Source: Phaffia rhodozyma (Eukaryota > Basidiomycota > Tremellomycetes > Cystofilobasidiales > Mrakiaceae). Taken from it: DNA of 64,000 nt. The translations under genes and the position numbers were made by a program. The number at the start of each line of letters is the position of its first letter. Positions within the stretch are counted from its first letter, which is position 1. The stretch is from the NCBI GenBank assembly GCA_014706385.1, contig JACGZH010000009.1, forward strand, positions 372,001-436,000, given 5' to 3'. A model generated the notes under the pieces. It was not told the origin of the DNA. It searched no databases and saw only the letters and a program-made list of their open reading frames with translations. This document shows, in pieces, positions 1 through 11,600 of the stretch.

Positions 1-239
1 CAGATGAATTTCTCGTCAGTGGGGTACCAAACCAGATGTTTGATTGGCCTTCATGGGATTCGGTATGTTCTCTTTCTACCTGACTTCCGGCTCGCAGCTA
101 TGTCTGTATCAGAGAACACTCGTTCTTACGCCTGATTTTTTTTTGATCTTCCATTTCTGTTGTTTCTGGGGGACCGGTGGAAAACAATAGTTTTTCTCTC
201 AATTCTCAGCCGAAACCGCCCAATCGGCATCCCCCCTGA
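1..239 (+). CDS. 3' end of an upstream gene (partial, unidentified)
   Basis: Frame 3 is open from the window edge and reads DEFLVSGVPNQMFDWPSWDS up to a GTATGT donor at 63. An AG acceptor at 208-209 rejoins the frame in phase 0 to give PKPPNRHPP and a TGA stop at 237-239. The Trp/Asp-rich tail resembles the C-termini of some fungal zinc-cluster transcription factors, but that is only a resemblance. Too little is present to assign a function; the junction is inferred from splice signals and frame only. Confidence 0.35.
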
Positions 240-1386
240 CGAACGTTCCCAATTCATTCTAGACTTCCAAGCCCATCTTGTCCTTTAAGAAGTCTTTTTT
301 TTCCCCAAGTTTTGGAACAACATATCTCTATCTCGATCTTTGCTTGTCATCATCATTGTCATTCTTTTCTTCCTTCCAGTCATCTCATTCTCCTCTTTTA
401 ATCTGCTCCCCTTTTTCCCCCTTTCATCTTTGCTCATTTCGTGTATATAATACGCTTGATCCCCCACTGTTTTGTTTTGTTTTTGTTCTGTTTCTCATTT
501 TGTTCATTATGCTTCCCAAATTTTAATATACCTTTTCCGACCGGTCGACCGGATGATAGTTCATTCTCTGACTCTCAAGCTCCCCCACCCCAGGCGAGGC
601 AACTGACCTCCCTCCCTTGCCTACTGATCCTATCTATCGATTTATTCAACTTGTTTTCATATAATCTTCTTCTTTTTTTTCGTTCAGATCTGCTTTTCTT
701 CTATCTAACAATCAGTCGGTTTAGTGATCGATTGATTGATATTTCACGCTGATTTGTCGATATTGGTATCGGTAAAGGTATCGAAAACCACTTTGAGAGA
801 AAAAAAAGAAGTAGGCGCAGGGTATCATGCAATCACCATCACACACGAAAGAACGAAAGAACGAAAGAACGAAAGAACAAACAAACAAACGACAAGTATT
901 CGACAACCCATCGAGCTGTTATGTTCACCAACGAGAAAAAAAAAGAGCGCCATAACTGAAACTGGGACTCGAAGCGAAAGAGGTAAGTCTTAATGATCAA
1001 ATGAACAAGCAAGTAAGCAGAAGGGGAAGAAGAGAAAAAGGCAAACAAGACCCTCGCTCGAGACGAGAGAAAAGAAGAATATTGGACAAATGACGGTGTA
1101 TGTTGGGTGCACTTGATTCAAGAAGTAAAAAAGAGACAGAGACGGATCGTGTAAGGGTTAAGAAAGGGAGGGGTCGGAAAGAAGGGAGAAGAGTGTCAAT
1201 TCCTCAAACCGAATGCGAGCAGATTGCATGTGTGAGTTGATGTGTGTATGTGTGTTGTATAGGGAAAGTGAATGTAATGAAAAAGGGATAGAAATCGAAA
1301 ATGGAAGGGGAGGAAAGAACAACAGCGACGAATTGAGGGAGAACAGAAAACGACAAGGTAGGGAAAAAAAGGGGATATCCGTCGCT
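240..1386. other. Intergenic, pyrimidine-rich then purine-rich
   Basis: No convincing gene. About 280-750 is strongly C/T-rich on the plus strand, as in fungal promoters, and about 840-1350 is A/G-rich. The ORFs in it are low-complexity reading of these tracts. It separates the 3' ends of the partial plus-strand gene and the minus-strand gene ending at 1387, so the promoter-like tract has no obvious plus-strand client. Confidence 0.5.
847..890. repeat. Microsatellite GAAAGAAC x4 plus AAAC repeats
   Basis: Four near-perfect head-to-tail copies of the 8-mer GAAAGAAC are followed by short AAAC repeats. It lies in non-coding sequence. Confidence 0.85.
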
Positions 1387-3357
1387 TTACCAGCTGTCAA
1401 ACGACACCCGGTCATCCCCTTCGACTGCAACCGAGTCAGTCTTCTCTCGGAAAAGAGCATGAGCCCAAGAAAAGGTCGAGAGGTCAGGTGGTGATGGACG
1501 AATGAGGGGGTGTCCTTCCGAAAGAGAATCATCCGATATGGAGAGCGAGAGAGAGGATGAAACGGAGAGTGAAGGCGAGAACAATAAGGGCTCAGTTGAT
1601 TGCCTCGAGGGATCCAGGCTGGCCGTCGGGAACGAGACAGAAGCTGAGTCTGACGGATAAGAGGGAACAAGATACGATTGGCGTACAGGCTCGGCGGGTG
1701 ACAGGGGAAGTGAAGATTCGAAAGAATCCGGCAAGTCCATCATGGTAGAAAGCGTTTCCAAACTGGGAGTTATCGGTTTGGCGGAAGGAAAGAAACCGCT
1801 ATCGGTTCTGGTCAGGCGGGGAAGCTTGTTGGGAGACTCTTTGAGCTGTGATGACGGTGACGGCTCGGGTATCGTCATCGTTCTCGTCAGATCCCAATCT
1901 GGTGTGGGCGGTGGGGAGTCCGAGACAGACGACCAGTTTGCTCGAGGAAAGATCGACAGTGGAGGGCGTTCGCCATCAACTGAAGGTGTGGCTGGTGCTT
2001 CATCGTCGAGATGACCGGAGAACTGTTTGTTAAGCGACCGGGCCCACATGAGCCTTCGGCTGGATGGGGATGCTTCCGAGGGAGAGATCGCCATGGCCGA
2101 CGTTGGGCTGGTCGATAAGGGAAAGTGGAAGGCCGGAGTGGGGGTCGAGGCAGCGAGATGAAAGGAAGGAGTGGGAGTCGAGCCATCGGGATGGTAATCG
2201 GCCGGAGAGGGAGAAATGGGGAAGCCAGAGAAGGATTGGCGAGTGATAGTGATAGGAAAGACTAAGGTAGAGGACGAAGGGGTCTGTTCACAGTCTGTTT
2301 CAGGATCATCTGAGGTATCTGTCTCATCAAGACGCTCTCGATGCACAGACGAGTCACCTTTTAGGGGTAAGCAAAGGAAAAGATGTCAGCGATGAAGAAG
2401 AGGGAGGGGGCGTGAGTGATAAAAGAGAGAGAGAAGGAAAATAGGACTTACCCTCCTCGCAGCCCAATCGCCAGAGTCTGAGTCTTTCTTTGCACCGAGC
2501 CACCGCACTTCCGAGATCATCGTCATCGCCGACGTCTCCATCCGACAGGCTACTCTCACTACCTCCCCATAGACCGGCCGCCATTCTTAACCTTCTCTCG
2601 ACTGCCTCGCCGTCGTCGTCGTCTTCGTCTTGCTCTTCATCATCATCGCCGTGATTATCATCGTTGTCAATGTCAATGTCGTAGTGGTGATCGTTGTGAT
2701 CGTCGCTACTGCCTTCGGCGTGTTGGCCATCGACCGGACTATCTGAACAAACATCCTCCTCTGATTCACTCCAGACGGGGGAGTCGTTTGGATCAAAGTC
2801 CGAAAGGATAAAGGACTTTGGATATGGGCTTTGTGAGGGACTGGATGGAAGAGTGCACGGCATGGGGGCGGAGAAGCAACGTTCACCTCGTTTAGGAAGG
2901 AAACACGAGCGTTCCTCTTCTGACGGCGGCTCGATTGGTGTTCGATCGTACTCGAGTGGGGACCATGTGTGATGAGTAGACTGATATTGTCCGGAATGAG
3001 AAGAGGAAGAGACAAGTACAAAAAATCTGTATGAGGACGAGCTGCAACCAGGTTTTTTTGACGAAAGCAACAAACACATACCGAAAACAGGTCTGGCTCG
3101 CCCACGGGACAAGGAAAGCGGACACGTTTGAGGTCGTTTGCAGGGAAAGGAAGACTGTCCGTACAGAGTGTGAGTCCGGAGTCAGACATCCGACCAGAAG
3201 TATTTCGGGGCAGGCTGGGCGATTGGATGGGGATTGGTCTGATGGTCGACTGGGACGAGGAGCATCTATGATGATGTGGGAGGAACGTCGGTGAGGGAGC
3301 AAAGTAGGTATCCGCCGAAATTGGTCCTACTGGGCCGGGAAGGGTGGTGACCGCCAT
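1387..3357 (-). CDS. Uncharacterised acidic, Ser/Pro-rich protein (3 exons)
   Basis: Three exons on the minus strand, 3357-3082, 2980-2452 and 2357-1387, join in phase with GTATGT and GTAAGT donors to give 591 codons plus stop. The start is the ATG at 3357. The N-terminus is Pro/Ser-rich. The middle exon carries a striking His/Asp-alternating and poly-Asp/Glu stretch (about residues 165-225), followed by a short segment that looks folded (VERRLRMAAGLWGG, then CKERLRLWRLGCEEG). The last exon is almost wholly Ser/Pro low complexity and ends STFSWAHALFREKTDS. I see no enzymatic motif, signal peptide or membrane segment. It could be a nuclear regulatory or scaffold protein, but that is a guess from composition. 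The gene model is good; the function is unknown. Confidence 0.7.
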
Positions 3358-4962
3358 GGTGAAGCTACGAGGTGGTCTGAGGGTGACGAGGTAGGAATTA
3401 GCTGTTGTAACGGGAACGATTAGAAGATTAATTCGGGACGGACCGGGAGTCAGTCGATGAGTATATGCGTCGGTAAACGCGTATGGGAGATACTTACCGG
3501 TCTAGAAGTCCTGGACGGGCGGTGTTTTTTTGACTTTTCTTTCTTGATTTGTTTCCCTATTTCTAACTTCTATGAAAAACGGGAAGGGAAGTCGTCTATA
3601 GTGAAAAGCTGGGTGTGTGTGGGGTGTGTAGCTGTGGACGAAAGCGATGATGTCTGGATCAGTCAACCGACAAGAGGCCGAGATGGAAGAGAAAAAGGTC
3701 GGGCCCGTCAACACGGACCTGCTGGACGCCGGAAGAGAAAGAATAGAGTTTTTCTCAAACAAGAAAGCTGAGTTCAAGGCGTAGAGGTGTTGTCGATCGT
3801 CCGACCACGAAGATTACTGTTCGAGAGGCATCTTAAAGGGAAAGAGGAAGGGAGGGGGAGGACGGCTGAGGCAAGGAAGGAACGTGAGAAGAGCGAGAAG
3901 TGGGCGAGGAAGGGGATTCTCAAGCGAGCGTAATGAGAGGAAGGGGAGAAAACCAGACTGGCTGACAAACGAGCCAACAGAAAGGCCGACAGAAGAGCCA
4001 AAGAGAAAGAAAACCGTCTAGAACGAGACCACCTGGAGCGAGCTCGGACCTTGGGTGTGCAGAGTGCGATGAAGCAGGAAGCGAGCAATGTCAAGACGGA
4101 GGGAAGAAGACAAAGGAGAGGGGGAGAAGGAAGAAGGAGAAAAAACGAGGGAAACGGATGGTAGAGAAGGAAAGCAAGCAGACGGGCAGGGATACGTATC
4201 AGGCACTAGGCACCAGGCACCAGGAACTAGGCACTAGGGATCAGAAACAGGGGCTTGACACGCAGGCACGGGCACAGGCACACGAAAAGACGGGCAGGCC
4301 CGGGAATGTCCTCAGAAATAGATGAAACTATCCATCTATATTCACCTATGGTAGCCCTGAGCGATACTTAGACAACATCTCGGGTCTGTCATACATTTTT
4401 CTTCTGTGCTATTTATAGTCGAACCCTTTTTTCTATCTCGATTGTTTACAATGACTTACGCAGGCCTGATGATGCAGCGTCACGTTGTTGTGGCGCCCAG
4501 GATCACGCTTCATTTAGGGCTGTGCAAACTTCGATAGATAACAAACAGATATAGCACGTGACCTTCACAGGATAACGATATCTATGTCTCAGAGATACCG
4601 CGCTCACTCAATCGAACCCAACGCAGACGACCTCCCTGTTGGGTCTTTCTGTGCTTCGCCTTCGGTGTACCCTACTCCCTCCCTGTATAGAACCAATAGG
4701 TAGAATTCCGAATAGAAAGTAGCTCCTGATAGAATCACTTGGGTTGCAAAGTGTAGGACAAACAGGATAAAGCACAGATACAAAGTCACTCGCTGGCGGT
4801 TATTGCGGGCGGCAAGCGCGCGGGTGTTCTCCTTCTTTTTCTTCTCTTCTCTCTTCATCTTTAGCCAATCTGTTTCTTTTTTTTCCTTTCCTCTTTCTTC
4901 TTCGCTTCATCAATCACTCACATACTCGTCCACTCATCCATCCATACTCACACCCAGCTCAC
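3358..4962. other. Long intergenic region between divergent genes
   Basis: Divergent promoter region between the acidic protein (-) and proline dehydrogenase (+). Purine-rich from about 3700 to 4180. Around 4199-4280 there are short degenerate repeats of the type GGCACTAGG/GGCACCAGG. The final 120 bp before 4963 is C/T-rich, the usual pattern just upstream of a start in this window. No gene recognised. Confidence 0.5.
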
Positions 4963-7662
4963 ATGTCCCGCTTGGCTTCACTTGGCTCTATTCGGGCAGG
5001 TAAGGTGCTCGCTCCGATCACAACCGTAGGAATCCTTCTCGCCTACAAGGCCCAGTCGGAGAATGCCGTGCAGGCAGAACAAATCGTCAAACCCTGGTCA
5101 ACACCACCCGTAGATAGTCAACTGAGAAGTACGCCCACAAGCCAGCTCGTGAATAGCTGGTTTGTCTATACCTGCTGGTCAGTAGACGGCGTTTTCTCTC
5201 TCTATCTCTCTATGTTTTGTCTTCTCTCTTCTTTGCATGTGTGTGTGTGTCGCTCTTCATTTGCTTATCCTCGCTTATGTCCTTTCCTTCTTCCACGCTC
5301 TTCCCGTTGTCGCCCTCCTCTTCAGCAAGATCCCTTGGGTGGTCGATAACTCTCCAGCCATCCTTTCGACCCTCAGTCAGATTCCCGTTGTATCCTCTTT
5401 AACCATGTAGGTCTTCATCTCTAGGTCTCCATTTCTAGATCTAGGTCTTGTGATGCCTCACCGTTCGTCCTCGTGCTCACCGCAACATCATTTCGATCCT
5501 CACCTCCACCTTCTTCTTCGTCCCCGTGTTCTCCTTCCATCGGTCAGGTTCGCGGTGAAGCACACATTCTTCGCCCAGTTTGTGGGTGGCGAAACCGCGT
5601 TCGACTGCCTGCCCACCATTCGACAGCTCAGAAGGAACCAGATCGGGACGCTGCTTAATTATTCGGTCGAGGTCTCTGATGAGGAGTCTCATGACCAAAC
5701 AGACAAGCCGGCTGACTCCCCTGAAGGACAGAGAAAACTTCAGGCGAGCAGAATCGAGGCAGAGAAGAAGATCGCACAGACCGTAAACTCGATCGAAGTG
5801 TGTGGATATGAAGCAAGTCTCGCGAGAAAGAACAACGAGCATGATATCGGTTCCAGCTGGATTGCCCTCAAGTTTGTAGGTCCCCTGTGTCTCTTGATTT
5901 TCTCTTTTACGTCATCTGCCTCATTCGCCTCGCCCATCTCGCTCATTCTGTCCATATTCAAATCCATCCTCCAGTCTGGCTTGATGGCAGATCCCACAGT
6001 GTTGGAACGGGCGTCGAACACCATTCTCGCGCTTCGAGCAGCTCAACCAGATGCCACCTCATCAACATATTATCCCGGCGTAAGAGATTTTCTTCATCTC
6101 CTTCATCTCAAAATCTTCAACTGACAACAGTCTCCCGGTCTTACTCACTCATCTTACACAAACGTCGTCCCCTCCCGCAGACACCGACAGATCGAGAACT
6201 CGAATTGATGACTGCCAAAGGAAACACCACGCTCATCTTGCCAAACATCTCGAACGGAGTCTCGACGTCTGATCTCGAGGCTCTTCGATTGCTTCACAAG
6301 GACATGAGGACAATTTTAAACAAAGCTAGGCACTCTGGAGTCAGAGTCATCATCGATGCAGAATACTCTTGGTATCAGGTTCGTTCGGCTTGTTTAACTC
6401 ATTCTTCCGACTATATACTGATCATCCTGTCGGTTCGTCTTGCAGCCGGCAATCGACGCGTTCCAAACGATCCTATCTCTAGAGTACAACAAGACACCTA
6501 GCCAACCCTCCAGCTCCCTCCTCGGTTCTACCTCGACCACCGGTTCTTTCTCTTCGTCCTGGATCGGAAAGTTGGGTTTCGAGTTACCCTCTTCGTCCAC
6601 GAAAAACGCAGATACAGTTGAGATTCCGGTCACGGCCGAATCTTGGCCAAACGTCCAACCTCTTGTCTACGGAACCTACCAGGCCTACCTTCGACGGTTG
6701 GTCTTGCTATTTTTCTTTCCTTCACATCTCTACCCCTTCATCTACGTTCCACAAAGCGCTGACAAACCTTCACCTTTTTGAAAATCCTCTTCATCAGAAA
6801 CCCGGAACACATGCGCCACTCTTATATTCATGCCAAGGCCAATGGATACTCACTCGGTGTCAAGCTCGTAAGAGGCGCCTACCACGGCGTCGAATCCGAT
6901 CGATGGCGACAACACCCGGTCTACGCTTCCACCGGTCCGGAACCAGTCTGGCAGCAGAAGCCAGAGACTGATGATTGTTTCGATTCCGGTCTGGACTGGC
7001 TCTTGGATCATGTTCAGTCGGATGTTGCCAGCGGTACCGCCGTGCCCACAGTAGGCGTCATCATCGCCTCGCACAACCAGGAAAGTTGCGCCAAGGTCAT
7101 CGCCGGTCTCGTTGACAGGAAGCTCGCGGTCGGCCAGGTTGGACCTGACGGAAAGACATTGTTAAGTGTCTCCCAGGCAGTCAGAGATCGAGTCTCCATG
7201 GGACAATTATACGGTTCGTCTTCAGACGTAATCTTTTACAAAAAGAGGAAATCAAATGGAACGAGAAAGAATCCTGACCTGAAGAACAAACAATTGACTT
7301 GTGTATGATAGGCATGTGCGACGCATTGACATCATCGATCGCAAACACCTTCGTCCCAGAAGGGTCCCCCCTCGTCCTGAAATACGTCCCCTGGGGTGGT
7401 CTTCAAGATGTTATGCCTTATCTAGGCCGGTGCGTTTCGACTTTTCATTTGCTTTTATTCTTCGCAAAATCAAGTGCTGAACTTTTCTTTCTTCTCTTTT
7501 TTGTTCTTCCTTCCTTTATTTCCTTTTCCTCTCTTCTATCTGGGCGCGAAAAACAGACGGGCGATAGAAAACAAGACAGTTCTCAAGGGAGAAGGAGGAG
7601 CATCAGCCGAGACGTCCAGGATTACTCGAGAATTGAAAAGGCGTTGGTTTGGGATCGAGTAG
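4963..7662 (+). CDS. PUT1: Proline dehydrogenase, mitochondrial (PUT1 type)
   Basis: Nine exons (4963-5177, 5326-5406, 5548-5875, 5975-6079, 6181-6378, 6446-6696, 6798-7213, 7312-7429, 7557-7662) join in consistent phase to 605 aa. The enzyme oxidises proline to pyrroline-5-carboxylate on FAD at the mitochondrial inner membrane, the first step of proline catabolism. Family signatures seen: FAVKHTFFAQFVGGETA near the N-terminal third, VIIDAEYSWYQPAID, the substrate/FAD motif KLVRGAYHGVESDR, ASHNQES, GQLYGMCDAL and KYVPWGGLQDVMPYL near the end. The N-terminus MSRLASLGSIRAGK is basic and Ser-rich, fitting a mitochondrial presequence. A hydrophilic insert follows VEVSDEESHDQ (about residues 135-165), typical of fungal enzymes. 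Length is normal. In fungi the gene is usually proline-induced; no specific site is identified here. Confidence 0.95.
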
Positions 7663-8627
7663 TCAAGACGACTCAAATGCGCACGGGCTTCTCTTCCTTC
7701 CTTTTCTCCGTTCTCTTCTCCTTCCCCTTCATGCCCCCTTTCAAGCACGTACGTGTGTCATAGATTTGGATTTATTCAACTCAGGTCTACAAATTGTATA
7801 AACCCCCATCCATCCGTCCATCTGTCCTCTTCATTCCACTCTTCCCTGCCCCTCCCCTATTCCCCATTGCTCATCCTCTTGAGGATTTTATATACGAAAC
7901 CCTAAAACAAATGCCGCATGCCATAGATCCGTCTTCCTTCTCTTTTCCTTTTTTCAGTTTCATAGATTCCGTGACACGGAGGAAATTTTAGAAACAACTA
8001 GGGGCGCAAATGATGATGATATTGTTGTTGATAAGGCTGATAATGAGCCAAACGGACGATCGTCTGTCACTTCTCTCCTTCCAAGAAAGATGGGTGTAAA
8101 ACACACCAGACATGAAACATTGGAACCTTAAGTTATAGAAGACCGTGAGATACGAAACACGAAGATATAGGACATAGAAATGTAACACATCCCCCGTTGG
8201 CCTGGACATACGCCTTTATTTTTGAGAAAGGAGTGAAAACAACATTTTCCAGCATGTGGACGCAGAGGGAAGGAGGAAAGGAAAATACAACAGAATTAGG
8301 AAGATGAGGGGAAAGGGATAAGTAGTTAGATTAGATTTAATGAGGGACAGATGTAGGGAAGAAGTAGACATGAGTCAGAAGAATCATGAACGAGACAGGA
8401 TAAAGTGTAGAAGGAGAGAAGAAGATGTCTTGATATACAACGACGAGCCCGAAAGGCAAGATGGAAGATGGATCCTTCTCTACTTTCCTCAGAAGAGAAA
8501 GAACAACAATTGAAAAGGCTGATAAGGAAAAAGGCTTGAGAATGCTTAAGGAAAGAGAGGAAAGGCGAGAATAGAATATGAACAAAAAGGACAAAACAGC
8601 CGACCGATTTGCCAGAGAAAAAAGAAG
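7663..8627. other. Convergent intergenic region (3' flanks)
   Basis: About 960 bp between the stops of proline dehydrogenase (+) and adenylate cyclase (-). A/G-rich toward the right, C/T-rich to the left. No gene, RNA or clear terminator recognised; it presumably holds both 3' UTRs. Confidence 0.5.
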
Positions 8628-11600
8628 TTAAGGCAAAGAAGAAGATTCAGCCGGGTTCATCAGGTTACTGAACAACCCCATGGCATGAACGAGCAACCTA
8701 GAATCCATGGCGAGCCCCTGCGAAAGCGCGGCCAGAACAGTAGAAAACCCATCGAGTTGTTTGAGGTACATTGTGCTCAACGAATTCTCGATCCGAGCCG
8801 TCACTTTATTGGGAAAAAAACCGTCGTGCATGATTACATCCATCAGTCGCGCTCCAACTTAAATCTCTCGATGAAGAAAACAAATCGAGGCTTACAAGAA
8901 TTAACGATCGCAAAAAGCTCCTCGTCCGTCATATCCAACGTGATCTGAGGATTTACAAGCGTTGAAGTAGTAGGAATTCGTCGCGGTGTATTCTTTGGCA
9001 ATTGAGATGTATGAGCGAACGGAACGCCCGTCGAGGAAAGCACCTCGAGTCGGGTGCAGAGGAAGGAAAGATATCGGACGCAATCGACATTGAGGAGCCC
9101 TTGCTTGGGCTCAAAAATCTGTCCGGTCTTGACATTGTCTTGGTTTGCTACGCTTGCCAGTCGTCCGGAAAGGGCTGCTGGGTAAACCAATGAAAGTTTC
9201 TCGTGGTTCTCGAGACCTTCAGAAGAGTAAAGAGGAACATGTCAATGATCAGCCTCCAATTAACGTGATCATAAACATAATGTAGACCGACCTTTCAATT
9301 TCTTTTCCCCGACGAACGACACACCAAATCCGAGCTTTCTCAATTGAGCAGCATGCGGTCCAAATTTCTCCTCGACCTCTCCGTCCATCGCATCATCCGT
9401 TTGAGGAGCATCCAAGGATTCAAACAGAGCCTTCATCTCTTGAACGACTCCCTGACTGACCATGATCTGACCTCCATCCGCTACACTACTTACCCTGGAC
9501 GCTTTGTTCACCATCGGGCCAAAGTAGTCCATTCGTTTTGTGATCGGATCCGCCTCGCACACTGGGTTACCCCAATGGATGCCCATCCTGACCCACAGAC
9601 CACGGTAAATAATCTGACCATCTTCGTCGAACACCTCTTTCCCATCCTCACATTCTAGAATCTCACTCGGCCAATCTTCCTGTAACAGCATCAGCTGGCA
9701 GGTAAATGACCATAGAACAGCCGAGGCAACCGTGGGGAAAGACACCATGAACGCGTCTCCTTCCGTTTTGACCTCATAACCACCAATACTTCGTAACTGA
9801 CGACGAAGCAAGCTGTTGTGCATTTTGATGGCCGTTTGCATACCCTGATTTGTCTCCCACAGCGCGGTAGAGTTCTTTATGTCGGTAAAGACGATAGCAA
9901 CAAATCCAGTGGGAGGTGGAATTTCTCGGTCAAGTCGAGCGAGCGTTCGGTCCCCGACATGATCGATCTTGCCCTTTCTCAGAGCTCGTTTCGGGTAATA
10001 ACCTTCGGTCAGTGTAGAGCTGTCGAACGCGGCCTTTTTAGCTAGCATCCGGGTGTTGAACAGATCCCCGACACTGATAATCATGACCATGATTGCGCCG
10101 TCCATACCATAACTGAGGGCAAAATCTCGCAACTTTTGGGCGGCCATCATTGAATCGTCCTTCTCAGTTCGAGCGATGTCTACCGCCGTTTGATATGTCA
10201 TGCAGTCCCAAAGACCTTTGTTGGCGAGGATGACAAATTCGTCCGAGTCCGAAAGCGTGTACGAGCGAACATCCGGGCAAGAATTAACAGCGGGAATAAG
10301 ATGGTAAAAGCCAAATCCACGGGATACGTCGAGCTCCTCATTGAGCAGCCCTTTGGCAGTAATCCACCCTTCGGCTGATCGGATTCGAGCAGCTTCCGAT
10401 CGCTCAAAGGGTTCATGCTTGGATGAGAGTGCTTCAGCTGTTCCCTTCTTGGAGACAACAGCCTGACAAGCTCCGGCATTTGCGACATAAAGAACTTTGT
10501 CGACCACATAAGCAACCACAGCAGAGGCTCCTGTTCGAAGAACGGCGGCATTTAGGGAGGATGGTCCGTTTTGTGCCCCAGAATTCATCGTAGCTCCAGC
10601 GCTCGCTTGGGATCCTTTCCGGCCGGTCATACTTTCTGATGTTAGGGCCTCATAACAGGTCTTGTTAAGAAGAAGGAACGTTCGACGCAACGCATCTGCC
10701 ACGCCTTCTCCTTCTTTTAACTTACTGAGCTGATTCGAGAAAGTCTTTTGAAACCATTCGGAGATGAGGTAAGGAATCCGACTGACTAGTCCCGGATTTG
10801 TCGCATGACTGAGCCCGAATATTCCAAACAGCGCCTCGTTGTCCTTTTCTCGGAAACTAGGCACAACCAAATCATTGAGAAGGAGATGTTCGTACTTTCC
10901 CAACGTATCGGAGAAACCATACGACATGTTGTTGACTTCGGAAACTGTGGATCGAACTCGTCGGTCCTCTGTCTCATCGGGAGGGATAATTCGGACAGTG
11001 ACATCCATGAGACCAAGCGTCCGGATGTTCACGAGTGGAGCAAAACTTGCAGCAAACTCGTTTCGGCTGTTGCCTTGGCCAAAGTACTCGTTGAGATGGC
11101 TTCGATCGGCACTGGGCTTGATTTCGAATCGCTTGTTCCCTGATAGATTTAGGTAACGGAGCTCAACATTTTTTGCCCTATGGAAGAGATTCAAAAGAGA
11201 AGAGATAAGCGCCTAGAATGAAATATAGTGAATGGTGAAAAAGGTCAAGGAATTTGTTGGAACGTACCAGTTCCAATCAAACTGCCAATTATCAATGTTA
11301 TACTTTAGCACATTACTTCCGACATCCAACACCGTTAGTCGACGCATATCTGATAACTCCGCCGGCAGAGATTGTAATTTGTTCCCGTTCACGTGGAAGA
11401 CCATCAAAGACATCAGATTCTCTAGATCTTCTGCTGGCAAGCTTGTCAGCTTGTTTCCGCTAAGATAGAGCGCCACAAGTGACCGGTTCTTCCGAAGAGT
11501 CCACGCTGGGATTTCAAGAATCTCGTTAAAACTCAAGTTGAGCGTTCGCAGAGAGGTGAGCAGAGAGACCGGGTGGAAGACGTCGTCTGTGAGCTGATTG

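Noticed and set aside
278..752. Overlapping plus-strand ORFs rich in Phe/Ser/Leu
   Set aside because: They only read a pyrimidine-rich tract; composition explains the open frame and there is no motif or splice support.
4590..4630. tRNA-like B box (GGGTTCGATTG on the minus strand)
   Set aside because: No matching T-stem, A box or acceptor stem could be paired around it.
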